A stretch of 64,000 nucleotides of DNA from positions 62,001 to 126,000 of the forward strand of contig CAZOZL010000006.1 of the NCBI GenBank assembly GCA_964584305.1. Direction: 5' to 3'. Under the pieces are notes generated by a model that saw only the letters and a program-made list of their open reading frames with translations, was not told the DNA's origin and did no database searches. Made by a program: the position numbers and the translations under genes. Source of the DNA: SB11 sp964584305. Lineage in GTDB: Bacteria > Bacteroidota > Bacteroidia > UBA8524. Shown here one piece after another: positions 1-7,500 of the stretch (the stretch's first letter is position 1; each line of letters opens with the position of its first letter).

Positions 1-216
1 TCCCTTGTGCGCCTTTACCATTTCATATAAGTTTAATATCTTCTCCTCGCTATCAGTATCTATTTGGGTAATAGAACTATCAAAATTTAAAATAAAAAAA
101 GGGCATTCTTCTATCAATGGCTCACACTCTGCTATTAATTCATCGAGGGCTATTAGCGTATCCTCCTCAAATATAATAAGGGTATAGGTTTCTTCTCGGG
201 TTATTGAAAAACTCAT
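1..216 (-). CDS. STAS-like domain protein (partial, 3' end outside window)
   Basis: The minus-strand frame from an ATG at 216 stays open to base 1, giving 72 residues with no stop, so the C-terminus lies outside the window. The protein begins MSFSITREETYTLIIFEEDT and continues through an alternating hydrophobic and acidic pattern (LIAECEPLIEECPFFILNFDSS). This looks like the first strands and helix of a STAS or anti-sigma-antagonist fold, as in small Bacteroidota proteins of that family. The assignment is by pattern only. The gene is divergent from the dehydrogenase at 322, with 105 bases between them that must hold both promoters. Confidence 0.5.
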   Translation of the reverse strand, partial: MSFSITREETYTLIIFEEDTLIALDELIAECEPLIEECPFFILNFDSSITQIDTDSEEKILNLYEMVKAHKG

Positions 217-321
217 GTATAATATTCTTAGTACTGCTATTGTTTCAACAAAAAACTTTGCTTTATTGGCGCAAGTAAAACAAATTTTTGAATACTTCAC
301 TTTAAGAAAAATAAACGTAGC

Positions 322-1080
322 ATGAAAACAGCATTAGTATCGGGCGCAACATCGGGTATTGGCTTGGCTTGCGCACATATATTAGCACAAAACGGGTACA
401 ATATTATTATAACAGGCAGGCGCAAAGAACGCTTAACAACTGCGGCACAAGAAATTAAAACACAACACAAAGTTGAAGTTTACACCCTACATTTTGATGT
501 ACGTAAGCGCAAAGAAACTTTTGCCGCCATTGAAAGTTTGCCTGCCCCTTTCCAAAAAATAGACCTTTTGGTAAACAATGCGGGGTTGGCAATGGGTTTA
601 GCATCGTTTGAAGACGGTAATATAGACCATTGGGATACCATGGTAGATACTAATGTGAAGGGGCTGCTTTATGTGAGCAAAGCAGTTGTACCGCTAATGA
701 TTAAACATAAAACAGGGCATATTATCAATATTAGCAGCATTGCTGGCAAAGAGGTATATGCTATGGGCAATGTGTATTGTGCCAGTAAGCACGCTGTGGA
801 TGCGCTTACCCGTAGTATGCGCTTAGATTTGAGCAAATACCCTATAAAAGTATCAATGGTATGCCCTGGTGCGGTAGAAACAGAGTTTTCCATCGTTCGT
901 TTTGAGGGGGATGTAGCACGTGCCAAAACTGTGTATAATGGTTTTGAAAACTTAGTAGCCGCTGATATTGCCCACGCTATGTGGTATATAGCCAGCCGCC
1001 CACCCCATGTAAACATTAACGATATAGTGATAATGCCCACCGCACAACCTATGGCAGGGGTAATACATAAAAAGAGTTGA
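322..1080 (+). CDS. SDR family NAD(P)-dependent oxidoreductase (YdfG-like)
   Basis: A 252-residue classical short-chain dehydrogenase. The Rossmann cofactor motif SGATSGIG is at residues 7-14, NNAG at 85-88, the active-site Asn near 111, Ser near 138-139, and the YxxxK pair at Tyr152 and Lys156. TGRRKERL after the second strand suggests preference for NADP(H). The closest well-known relatives by pattern are YdfG-type enzymes, which oxidise 3-hydroxy acids such as serine and allo-threonine, but the substrate cannot be fixed from sequence. It stands alone on the plus strand, and a 335-base gap separates it from the next gene. The ATG at 322 places the cofactor motif at the usual distance from the N-terminus. 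Confidence 0.9.
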   Translation: MKTALVSGATSGIGLACAHILAQNGYNIIITGRRKERLTTAAQEIKTQHKVEVYTLHFDVRKRKETFAAIESLPAPFQKIDLLVNNAGLAMGLASFEDGNIDHWDTMVDTNVKGLLYVSKAVVPLMIKHKTGHIINISSIAGKEVYAMGNVYCASKHAVDALTRSMRLDLSKYPIKVSMVCPGAVETEFSIVRFEGDVARAKTVYNGFENLVAADIAHAMWYIASRPPHVNINDIVIMPTAQPMAGVIHKKS

Positions 1081-1142
1081 TTTTTTTAACCCCGCTTTGA
1101 TGTATTAAATTAACCCCTACCAATAGTATTGCCGTTTTTATC

Positions 1143-1216
1143 TATGCTACAATTTGGTTTCCCCTAAAGGGGAAGGGTACTTAGTTGCTAATGCTAATAG
1201 TTAATTTTGGAAGGGG
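1143..1216 (+). repeat. Dispersed intergenic repeat, copy A
   Basis: It begins TATGCTACAATTTGG, contains a CCCCT/AGGGG inverted repeat, runs through TTGCTAATGC and ends TTTTGGAAGGGG. The reverse complement of 35531-35600 has the same blocks in the same order, with a few substitutions and a 4-base length difference. Both copies are intergenic. The function is unknown; it could be a REP-like or miniature element. Confidence 0.7.
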
Positions 1217-1399
1217 CTCTACAATACTGAAACAAACCACGTTATTGTGAGATAGCCTTCTTAGGTTAGCGTGGCAATCTCTATCTAACCACTCTTTAGT
1301 CCCTTTCCTATAACCGCAAGGAGGGAAACAGCCGCACTGTCCCTTTCCAGTCAACAGAGGAAAATTATGAATACCTGCCTTACTAAAAAAACAAAAGCA

Positions 1400-1407
1400 T
1401 AATTTTG
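1400..1407 (+). promoter_or_regulatory. Predicted Bacteroidota -7 promoter element for the flavin reductase gene
   Basis: TAATTTTG matches the TAnnTTTG -7 consensus of Bacteroidota housekeeping promoters exactly and ends 8 bases before the ATG at 1416. No strong TTTG -33 box is visible upstream. The leader would be very short. Confidence 0.5.
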
Positions 1408-1415
1408 CACCCACT

Positions 1416-2309
1416 ATGTTAGAAATTATACCCAGCGAAGTTTCTACCGGCAAACTACACGGCTATATGTTGGCATCTATCGCTCCTCGCCCTATATGCT
1501 TTGCCAGTACAGTAGATAAAGACGGTAGCGTAAACCTTAGTCCTTATAGCTTTTTTAATGCTTTTGGCAGTAATCCTACTACGTTAATTTTTTCTCCTGC
1601 CCGCAGGGTTAGAGATAATACCATAAAACACACTTTAGAGAATGTGTACCAAACCAAAGAAGTTTGTATAAATGTAGTTACCTACGAAATAGTGCAGCAA
1701 ATGAGCCTTGCCAGTACCGAGTATGCAAAAGGCGTGAATGAGTTTGAAAAGGCAGGCTTTACAGAACTTCCCTCCCACCTAATAAAAGCACCGAGGGTAA
1801 AAGAAAGCCCAGTACAGATAGAGTGTAAAGTACGTGAAGTAATAGAAACAGGACAAGAAGGCGGTGCAGGCAATTTAATAGTATGTGAAATACTAAAAAT
1901 GCACATAAACGAGGATATTTTGGGCGAGGATGGCACCATAGACCAACACAAGATACACTTAGTCTCACGATTGGGAAAAAACTGGTACGGCAAAGCCTTT
2001 GGCAATGCTTTGTTTGAAGTAGAAAAACCCCTTGCTACTAAAGGTATAGGTGTGGATGCTATACCCGATAATATACGATTAAGTAACGTGCTTACGGGTA
2101 ATAATTTAGGGCAACTGGGCAATGTAGAAAACCTGCCCTCAGCAAATGAGGTGGCTGCTTATAAAAAAGAAAACAACGAACTAAATAATTTATTTTCTCG
2201 CCTTGCGACTGACCTTGACAATTTGAAAGCACAACAACACATCTTGGCTAAAGACCTGCTAAGTGAAGGTAAAGTAAACGAAGCATGGAAGGCTTTATTA
2301 GCCAAATAA
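1416..2309 (+). CDS. Flavin reductase family protein (FMN-binding split barrel)
   Basis: A 297-residue protein. The first 200 residues fit the flavin reductase-like (DIM6/NTAB) domain: MLASIAPRPICFASTVDKDG at 18-37 is the typical RPI.xVST block, followed by LSPYSFFNAFGSNPTTLIFS and, further on, TKEVCINVV. Family members bind FMN and reduce it with NAD(P)H, or use it in small oxidoreductions. The last 60-70 residues are a charged, probably helical tail (YKKENNELNNLFSRL). The next gene, 39 bases downstream, is an NADPH-dependent FMN reductase-type flavoprotein, so the two may be co-transcribed and act in the same redox process. The start is supported by the promoter element just upstream. Confidence 0.85.
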   Translation: MLEIIPSEVSTGKLHGYMLASIAPRPICFASTVDKDGSVNLSPYSFFNAFGSNPTTLIFSPARRVRDNTIKHTLENVYQTKEVCINVVTYEIVQQMSLASTEYAKGVNEFEKAGFTELPSHLIKAPRVKESPVQIECKVREVIETGQEGGAGNLIVCEILKMHINEDILGEDGTIDQHKIHLVSRLGKNWYGKAFGNALFEVEKPLATKGIGVDAIPDNIRLSNVLTGNNLGQLGNVENLPSANEVAAYKKENNELNNLFSRLATDLDNLKAQQHILAKDLLSEGKVNEAWKALLAK

Positions 2310-2348
2310 AAACAAAAAAAATCTGTACTCTAAACAGTTTTATTTATA

Positions 2349-2930
2349 GTGAAAATACAAATACAGTCAGGCTCTCCACGCAAAAACTCATTATCGCTGC
2401 GAGTAGCCAAAGCCATACAAAACCATGTGAGTGCTGAACATAGCAGCTCGGTAGTAGATTTTAATAAGTACGACATCCCTTTTATAAATGCTGGAGGGGT
2501 TGATAAAGAGGCTTACACTCCTTTTCAAAAAGAATTAATTGAAGGCTGGGCAGCAGCACAATTAGTATTTGTAATTTCGCCCGAATACAATTGGTTTCCC
2601 AGTGCCGAGTTGATAAATACAATACACCAACTGGGTAGTTCAGAGTATCAACATTTGTTTGATAATAAGGTATTTGCTTTTGTAGGCGTATCTATTGGGC
2701 GGGGTGGGCGCATCCCCGCTATGCAGCTAACCACCATTTACAATAAATTATTTAATGTATTTAGCACCCACGCCATAAGTAGCGGAAAAACCTTTGAATC
2801 GCAATTTACAAACAAAGTACTGGATGAAAATGGCAACTCGCTGGGCAATACCGAGTATAATAAAGGTTTGAGTGATTTTATAGAGTACTCCATTAAACTA
2901 AGCCAACGTTGGGCAAACGGAAAATTATAA
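2349..2930 (+). CDS. NADPH-dependent FMN reductase family flavoprotein
   Basis: A 193-residue flavodoxin-like protein. The N-terminal phosphate-binding loop is QSGSPRKNSLSLRVA (residues 6-20), the canonical GSxRxxS loop for FMN. The stretch VFVISPEYNWFPSAELINTIHQ near 75-96 matches the SPEYNxxxP(G/A)xLKN block of chromate/azo/quinone reductases in the NADPH_FMN_reductase family. It probably makes a homodimer that transfers electrons from NAD(P)H to quinones or xenobiotics. The start is a GTG at 2349, with no better ATG in frame before the FMN loop. It lies 39 bases after the flavin reductase gene on the same strand. Confidence 0.85.
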   Translation: MKIQIQSGSPRKNSLSLRVAKAIQNHVSAEHSSSVVDFNKYDIPFINAGGVDKEAYTPFQKELIEGWAAAQLVFVISPEYNWFPSAELINTIHQLGSSEYQHLFDNKVFAFVGVSIGRGGRIPAMQLTTIYNKLFNVFSTHAISSGKTFESQFTNKVLDENGNSLGNTEYNKGLSDFIEYSIKLSQRWANGKL

Positions 2931-2967
2931 AGTTAATATTTCCGCTGTTTAATACCTTGTTGGTCTA

Positions 2968-3021
2968 TTACTGAACTTTAATAGAAGGGAACGGAAAGTT
3001 CTCATTAGCCAAAAACTTCAT
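2968..3021 (-). pseudogene. Remnant of a DUF5615 (PIN-like) toxin N-terminus
   Basis: Immediately after the DUF433 remnant, the minus strand reads ATG at 3021 and encodes MKFLANENFPFPSIKVQ, then a TAA at 2970-2968. MKFLANENFP is the characteristic start of DUF5615 PIN-like proteins, which normally run to about 110-120 residues and are encoded directly downstream of DUF433 antitoxins. Only 17 codons survive. The remaining 37 bases before the neighbouring gene's stop at 2930 hold, in another frame, a short stretch (VIDQQGIKQRKY) that could be a frameshifted continuation. The rest of the gene is missing. Confidence 0.65.
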
Positions 3022-3038
3022 CAAGCAATCTTAGGGTC

Positions 3039-3258
3039 TCAAAAATAAAACTCATATTCAACACAATCCTTCAAATATGTATAAACCGATTTTAGGCTAT
3101 CAGCACTGATATTAGGATAACTTTCTAAAATCATTTTATCCATCCAGCCTTCAATATTCAATTCAAGAATTAACTCAACAGAAATTCTTGTCCCTTTAAT
3201 AATTAGGTTTACCAAGTAATACCTCTTTATCTGATATAATATGATTGCGCCAGTCCAT
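3039..3258 (-). pseudogene. Frameshifted DUF433 antitoxin gene
   Basis: From the ATG at 3258 the minus strand encodes MDWRNHIISDKEVLLGKP. An extra A at about 3203-3204 then breaks the frame (next codons N Y stop). The following frame resumes exactly where expected with IIKGTRISVELILEL, GWMDKMILESYPNIS and ADSLKSVYTYLK, ending at 3039. Joined, this is a normal DUF433 protein of about 72 residues (GKPxIKGTRIxVxLILE... GW... IL..YP.L). DUF433 proteins are small DNA-binding antitoxin-like proteins usually paired with DUF5615, whose start follows at 3021. The gene lies 9 bases after the hydrolase stop. A sequencing error in the A/T run cannot be excluded, but loss of most of the partner gene supports real decay. 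Confidence 0.75.
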
Positions 3259-3267
3259 ACGTCAAGT

Positions 3268-3945
3268 TTAACTAAAAAAAGTAGTGATTTTATAGGCAAT
3301 TCTTTCCATATCCACCTGCTCAAATGGGTGTGGGGTATTAGGCATTACTAATAGAGTGCCATTTTTTAATTTTCTAAACACTTCTGTGGTTTCTTCTAAA
3401 CTCACCATACGGTCTTTATCGCCAATGCTAAGTTGTACGGGTATTTCAATTTTGTTATAATCATCATCAGTAAGGGGCGGTTCTTCTCCCATATCCAACA
3501 GCATAGTTGCCATTTTTTGACACAATAGCTCCCAATTAGTCCCGTGTATTTTTTCTAACTGTTTAGCAAAAGCAGGTACTTTCTCTTTCAGCTTTTCTGT
3601 ATTCAGCATTCGGGTTTCCCCTTTTGCTATTTCAGGAGACCAATATTGTTTTGTACCCAAAGTCATTATTTTGCTAATGGGTGCAAGGTTGCGGGCGGCA
3701 ATATATAATGCCACGTAACCGCCCATACTATGTCCAAATATATTTATCTCGTCCTTAGTGTTTTTTATATATTCGCTTATTTCTATCGCATAGTGGTGTA
3801 TGGATAGTTTTTCAGGCACTTTACTACCCCCGTGTCCCGAAAATGTAGGCGCAACTATTTTAAACTCTTTTTTTAACAAAGAATGTAGCGTATCAAACTG
3901 TCCTCCATGCCCCAAAGCTCCGTGCAATAGCAATAGTTTTTTCAT
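3268..3945 (-). CDS. Alpha/beta fold hydrolase
   Basis: A 225-residue single-domain hydrolase. The oxyanion-loop block LLLLHGALGHGGQFD starts at residue 4. The nucleophile elbow is GHSMGG with Ser73, the acid is Asp176 or Asp178 in SIGDKDRMV, and the catalytic His is His206 in NTPHPFEQ. No signal peptide is present, so it should be cytoplasmic. Substrate is unknown; esterases, thioesterases and C-C hydrolases share this layout. It follows the DinB-like gene with no intervening base (3946/3945), so the two are probably one transcript. Confidence 0.88.
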   Translation of the reverse strand: MKKLLLLHGALGHGGQFDTLHSLLKKEFKIVAPTFSGHGGSKVPEKLSIHHYAIEISEYIKNTKDEINIFGHSMGGYVALYIAARNLAPISKIMTLGTKQYWSPEIAKGETRMLNTEKLKEKVPAFAKQLEKIHGTNWELLCQKMATMLLDMGEEPPLTDDDYNKIEIPVQLSIGDKDRMVSLEETTEVFRKLKNGTLLVMPNTPHPFEQVDMERIAYKITTFFS

Positions 3946-4401
3946 TTATACTAATTTTTTAAGAGCCATAGCATACCCATAATGTAAACCTTCGTGTACA
4001 GGCAAAAATTTTATAGTATCTTCAATACTATTTAGTGCTACACCATAACTGGTGGTATAGGCATTAAATCGGGTAAAAAAACCGTTATTATAGTCGGTTT
4101 GCAAAACACCTAAAGTAGTTTTGGCGTGTTGCACAATACGTTGCCAATCGTCAACACTTACATCACTTTCAGGCTTTGTGCCTTTGCGGTATCTATCTAC
4201 AAAATCTTGCTCAATTTTAATGGCATAGTCTGATATATGGTAACATAACAATTGTTGTGTAACAATTGTATGTCCAAAATTCCAAATAATATTATTGTTA
4301 AAACCCGCAGGAATTTTGTTTACCTGTTCAAGGGTTAATTCCTCTACCAAAGCCAAAAAATTGCTTCGGGTTTGTTGCATAATGTCAAAGGTTTTTTCCA
4401 T
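3946..4401 (-). CDS. DinB superfamily protein
   Basis: A 151-residue four-helix-bundle protein of the DinB/YfiT type. The metal-binding His pattern is visible: His44 in WNFGHTIVTQQ and His136 plus His140 in VHEGLHYGY near the C-terminus. The spacing is that of DinB-family metal sites, which bind zinc, nickel or iron and act in thiol transferase or damage-related functions. The specific role here is unknown. It is first in a two-gene unit with the hydrolase and lies downstream of a strong terminator at 4501-4530, so it has its own promoter in the 4402-4500 gap. Confidence 0.8.
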   Translation of the reverse strand: MEKTFDIMQQTRSNFLALVEELTLEQVNKIPAGFNNNIIWNFGHTIVTQQLLCYHISDYAIKIEQDFVDRYRKGTKPESDVSVDDWQRIVQHAKTTLGVLQTDYNNGFFTRFNAYTTSYGVALNSIEDTIKFLPVHEGLHYGYAMALKKLV

Positions 4402-4500
4402 TTACGGATGCAAGATAAAGCGTTTTTATTATTTGTTTAATTCACCCCCATATATAGTATTAGTAGCCATTTGCAAAAAATCGTTCCTCTCTTGCAAAAA

Positions 4501-4530
4501 AAAGCCTCCCGATACTTATCGGGAGGCTTT
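4501..4530 (-). terminator. Rho-independent terminator of the PKD surface-protein gene
   Basis: A perfect 13-bp inverted repeat (AAAGCCTCCCGAT / ATCGGGAGGCTTT) around a 4-base loop. It is flanked by an A-run at 4496-4503, which reads as a T-run on the minus strand, 28 bases past the stop at 4559. A shorter T-run on the other side would allow weak bidirectional action. Confidence 0.85.
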
Positions 4531-4558
4531 TAACTATTGGTTGTTTATACTTGTTACT

Positions 4559-7500
4559 CTATTTTTCCTGCCTAAACAAGGTTACTGAGCCTCTATAGGT
4601 TTTATCTTCTTCTCCACGTAATCTGTAGTTAATTACGACAACATAAACACCCGCAGGGTTTTCATTTCCTGTATCCATATGAGTGCCATCCCATGGTTTG
4701 GTTTTATCTTCTGAAAAGAAAACTCTTTCTCCCCAACGGTTAAATATACTTATCTCATACATCTCTTCATTTTCTACCAAAACATCAAAATAGTCATTAA
4801 CATTATCACCATCTGGAGAAAATGCGTTTCTTATATTAATATCCACATTAAAAGTATAATCAAAACTACAATTCACTGAATCTTCACAACCTTCTGGGCT
4901 ACGAACAAGTAGCTTCACTGTGTATGCTCCTCTTTGATTGCCGTAGTCGTAACTGGCATCTGGAAACTCAGGGAAATCTTTACCATCAACAAAGCCTTCG
5001 CCTACACCAAAATCCCAAAAAATATCTTGTGCATTTTGTGATAAACTTTTAAAGATAATTCTAGGCTTGTTAACAGTATCACTACAATCCATTATAGCCT
5101 TCACAGCTCTAACAAATACTTTTTTAACAGCTGCTGTTTTACAAGTAGGCTCGCCTGGAGTGGGAGTATAATTAGGACGGAATTGAACATAGAATGTACC
5201 TGCCGTTGTAAATTTATGATATACTTGATTTCCTCCACCCGCACTGTCTAAATTAGTTTCAGCACCATCGCCCCAAATCCATTTAAAGGTATCGTATATA
5301 GTGTCAGAATTACTTGTGAACTGTGTTGAGTCTCCTACACAAAGTACACTATCAGCAATAGTAAAATCGGTAGCGCGAGAAGGCAATACCCTAACTATAT
5401 ATTTACGGTATTGTTGGTTTGTAAAGTTAGAATCAGGGAATAGGGCAGTACAATTACCTACGCCTAATGGGGTAACATCTTCTTGCAACACAAACACCTC
5501 GTAAGTACCTGGAGCATTATAAGTATGTAGTGCATTAGTGTCTCTATCAGTAGTTAAAAACTGACCATCGCCCCAAAAGTATGTCCACTTAGCAGAAGGA
5601 GTGGGGTTAATACTTGTGTTTCTAAGTTCGAGTGTAAATGGCACACAACCCACAGAGTCGGCAGCAAATTCAAACAAGGGTCTAGGTCCTTCTAGTGATA
5701 TTGTTCTCACAATAGAGTCTACACAACCCAGTTTAGTAGTTACTTTAAGCACTACATCAAAATCTCCAAACGAGGTATAAATTTTTGATGGGTTTTGAAG
5801 TATAGACTGGCTTTGGTTATTTGGTTTGTTATCACCAAAATCCCATTCCCATTTCACTATATTATCACAGTTTGTACCATTAACAAACACGCATGGGTCA
5901 ATCATTAATGATGTGTCTGAGAAGTCAACCGTTGGGCGGCAGTTTGCCAAAGCACGGTCGAAGCTAAAGTTTGAAGAAACACCCGTTACCGTTATTCTTT
6001 GGGTTTCAATTTGTTTACACGCAAAACTATCAGTGTATTCAACTCTTACATCATAAATACCTGGGTCTGGGAAACTACGAACTGGGTTATCAGGCACTGA
6101 AGCATTCCATCCTGTACCATCATCAAAGTTCCATCTTAGTTTCTCATAATCTTTTGGAGCTGGACGAGGACGAGGACGAGAGGTTACCCCATCATTAAGA
6201 AATATTTGTTTCGCCTTATCCCAATAATCATAAGCATCAATAATAAATGGAGGAACGGGTATAGGAAACTCAAGGTAATACCTTGCTGAGTCATAAAATT
6301 GTATAGGCGTATTTCTACATACTATAGAATCATCAGCATTTAAAAAACTTAAGAAACCAGTAACAGCTACCCTTACATTCTCAAATGGAGGGTTATCACA
6401 ACATGTGTTTCTGAAAACAGTAATACCTAAAGAGTCGAAAGGCAATTTTTGGCAGGGTATAATAGTATGCCCCACTCTGTTCCAATTCGGTCTTAAATAA
6501 CGGTGTTCTCTTACAATATCAGGAGTAGAATCTCTTGCATCCAAGAAAGTTGTTTTTCCTAAAACAGGGTCATAAATACGTGTTAGTATAGAGTCTATTT
6601 TTACAGGTGCTGAATTACCCGATAGTCTATACCGTATTCTATAGCTATAGCATAAGTTACCTATACAGTTATATCTAGTAAAACTATCCACCTCAATTTC
6701 ACCATCGCCCCAATTCCATATCTCAACACCTATACTATCACTAGAGTATGTAAACCCGCCTGTGGCTGGTAAAAAAGTAGAATCACGTCTTATTTTCACA
6801 TCATTTGGCGCACATACCCTTTCAAAAGTATAAAGGTCATTAGGGTTATCAGCATCTGAGTTGAACTTAAATCCTGCATTAGAATTAATATAACGATATA
6901 CACTATCGTACCATACCTCGTCTATACAAGGTTGCCCAGTTTTTGGGTCCATACCGTTTTGTACTCTAAAGCCTATGGTTACCCAACCGTCAGGAGAAGC
7001 AATTTTTGATGGGTAAGTACCGTTAGGTTGGTATTGCCAAAATACCCTGCCCACATTTGGTGGTAACCCTAATGTTGCTAATGGCCAAGGAGTAAACAGT
7101 CTATCTACAACCGTACCCGTTTGTGGTATCCATTTATCAAACACATTAGGAGTGTTATCTACCCTATCTGCAAACGAGTCGAGGTGTATCCAAAATTGTT
7201 GCCTATCACAGGCAGGTCCTGTTCTACTAAAATCATAAAAGAAGCCATATACATTGGCAGGACCAAAACAGGGAATACCTTCCCACCGTAATCCATTAGC
7301 ATCAGGCCCTTGCAGTGCCAAGTTTACAGTAGCTTGAGACTCACAGCCTGCGGGGTCATTACCACTAGCCGTTGAGTTTTCAATATTAGGGTCTGAACTA
7401 CTCGTATCTTTAAGTGTTAAGCGTACTTGGTAGCAGCGCTCCTCACCAGGTGTGTACCAGTGTTTAGGCAATGAGTCGTATGAAAAATTACAGTTTACCC

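Larger units (their letters stand above)
1081..1415. other. Intergenic region holding a dispersed repeat and a promoter
   Basis: There are 335 bases between two plus-strand genes. It contains a 74-base sequence (1143-1216) that recurs in inverted orientation at 35531-35600, and a -7 type promoter at 1400-1407 for the flavin reductase gene. The open frame on the opposite strand here has no recognisable protein pattern and is not called. Confidence 0.7.

Noticed and set aside
1181..1453. Minus-strand open frame in the gap before the flavin reductase gene
   Set aside because: It overlaps the repeat, the promoter and the real gene start; no recognisable protein pattern.
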